A stretch of 5,934 nt of DNA from Chloroflexota bacterium. Lineage in GTDB: Bacteria; Chloroflexota; Dehalococcoidia; SAR202; UBA11138. Below, piece by piece: positions 5,892-5,934 of the stretch. Position 1 is the stretch's first letter; the number at the start of each line of letters is the position of its first letter. The notes under the pieces were generated by a model. The model ran no database searches and was not told where the DNA came from. It saw nothing but the letters and a program-made list of their open reading frames with translations. The stretch spans positions 1-5,934 of the forward strand of contig JADFQF010000113.1 of the NCBI GenBank assembly GCA_022561955.1, read 5' to 3'. Made by a program: the position numbers and the translations under genes.

Positions 5892-5934
5892 TTGCTTGCC
5901 GCCAGACCCTGTTGCGATGTCCTCTAGTCGGAAT

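Noticed and set aside
5853..5933. Open frame on the minus strand entering from the right edge (26 codons then TGA), possibly the end of an upstream gene
   Set aside because: Too short to recognise, no motif, and the hairpin at 5843-5891 overlaps its end. More sequence to the right would decide.

Overview
This window looks like ordinary chromosomal housekeeping DNA from a moderately GC-rich bacterium. Five protein families are clearly recognisable: RecJ, Lgt, a XerD-type recombinase, UvrC and MsrB. There is also one small uncharacterised membrane-anchored protein. Lgt, UvrC, RecJ and a XerD-type recombinase together argue for a bacterium and against an archaeon, plasmid or phage. The Lgt variant (Trp where the HGGL motif usually has His, and a GRLGD...NGEH motif) and the small basic, tail-anchored protein remind me of Chloroflexota (Dehalococcoidia or SAR202-like lineages). 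That placement is an inference from memory of the families, not a search result.

Layout. Positions 2-670 (+) hold the 3' end of recJ. It converges with lgt (807-1691, -), and a strong bulged hairpin at 739-773 lies in the gap. lgt is transcribed away from xerD (1845-2747, +). The 153-bp gap between them carries a good sigma-70-like promoter for lgt on the minus strand (TTGACA, 17 bp, TAACTT) and an extended -10 candidate for xerD on the plus strand. xerD is followed after 17 bp by a 123-residue unknown protein (2765-3136, +) and, 44 bp further on, by complete uvrC (3181-5070, +). These three are probably one transcription unit. A 323-bp non-coding stretch (5071-5393) follows; its core is AT-rich (about 39% GC over 5131-5290) and holds nested, mutually exclusive inverted repeats plus a probable terminator for msrB. 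msrB (5394-5771, -) is complete. Its upstream region, up to the window edge, contains a GC-rich two-part hairpin that folds better on the minus strand.

How the genes relate. RecJ, UvrC and XerD all act on DNA (recombinational repair, nucleotide excision repair, and chromosome dimer resolution). Lgt performs the first step of lipoprotein maturation in the cytoplasmic membrane. MsrB repairs oxidised methionine in proteins. No mobile element, CRISPR array, tRNA or rRNA was seen. I found no convincing new multi-gene system. The items most worth a second look are the unknown tail-anchored protein between xerD and uvrC, and the two structured non-coding stretches on either side of msrB.
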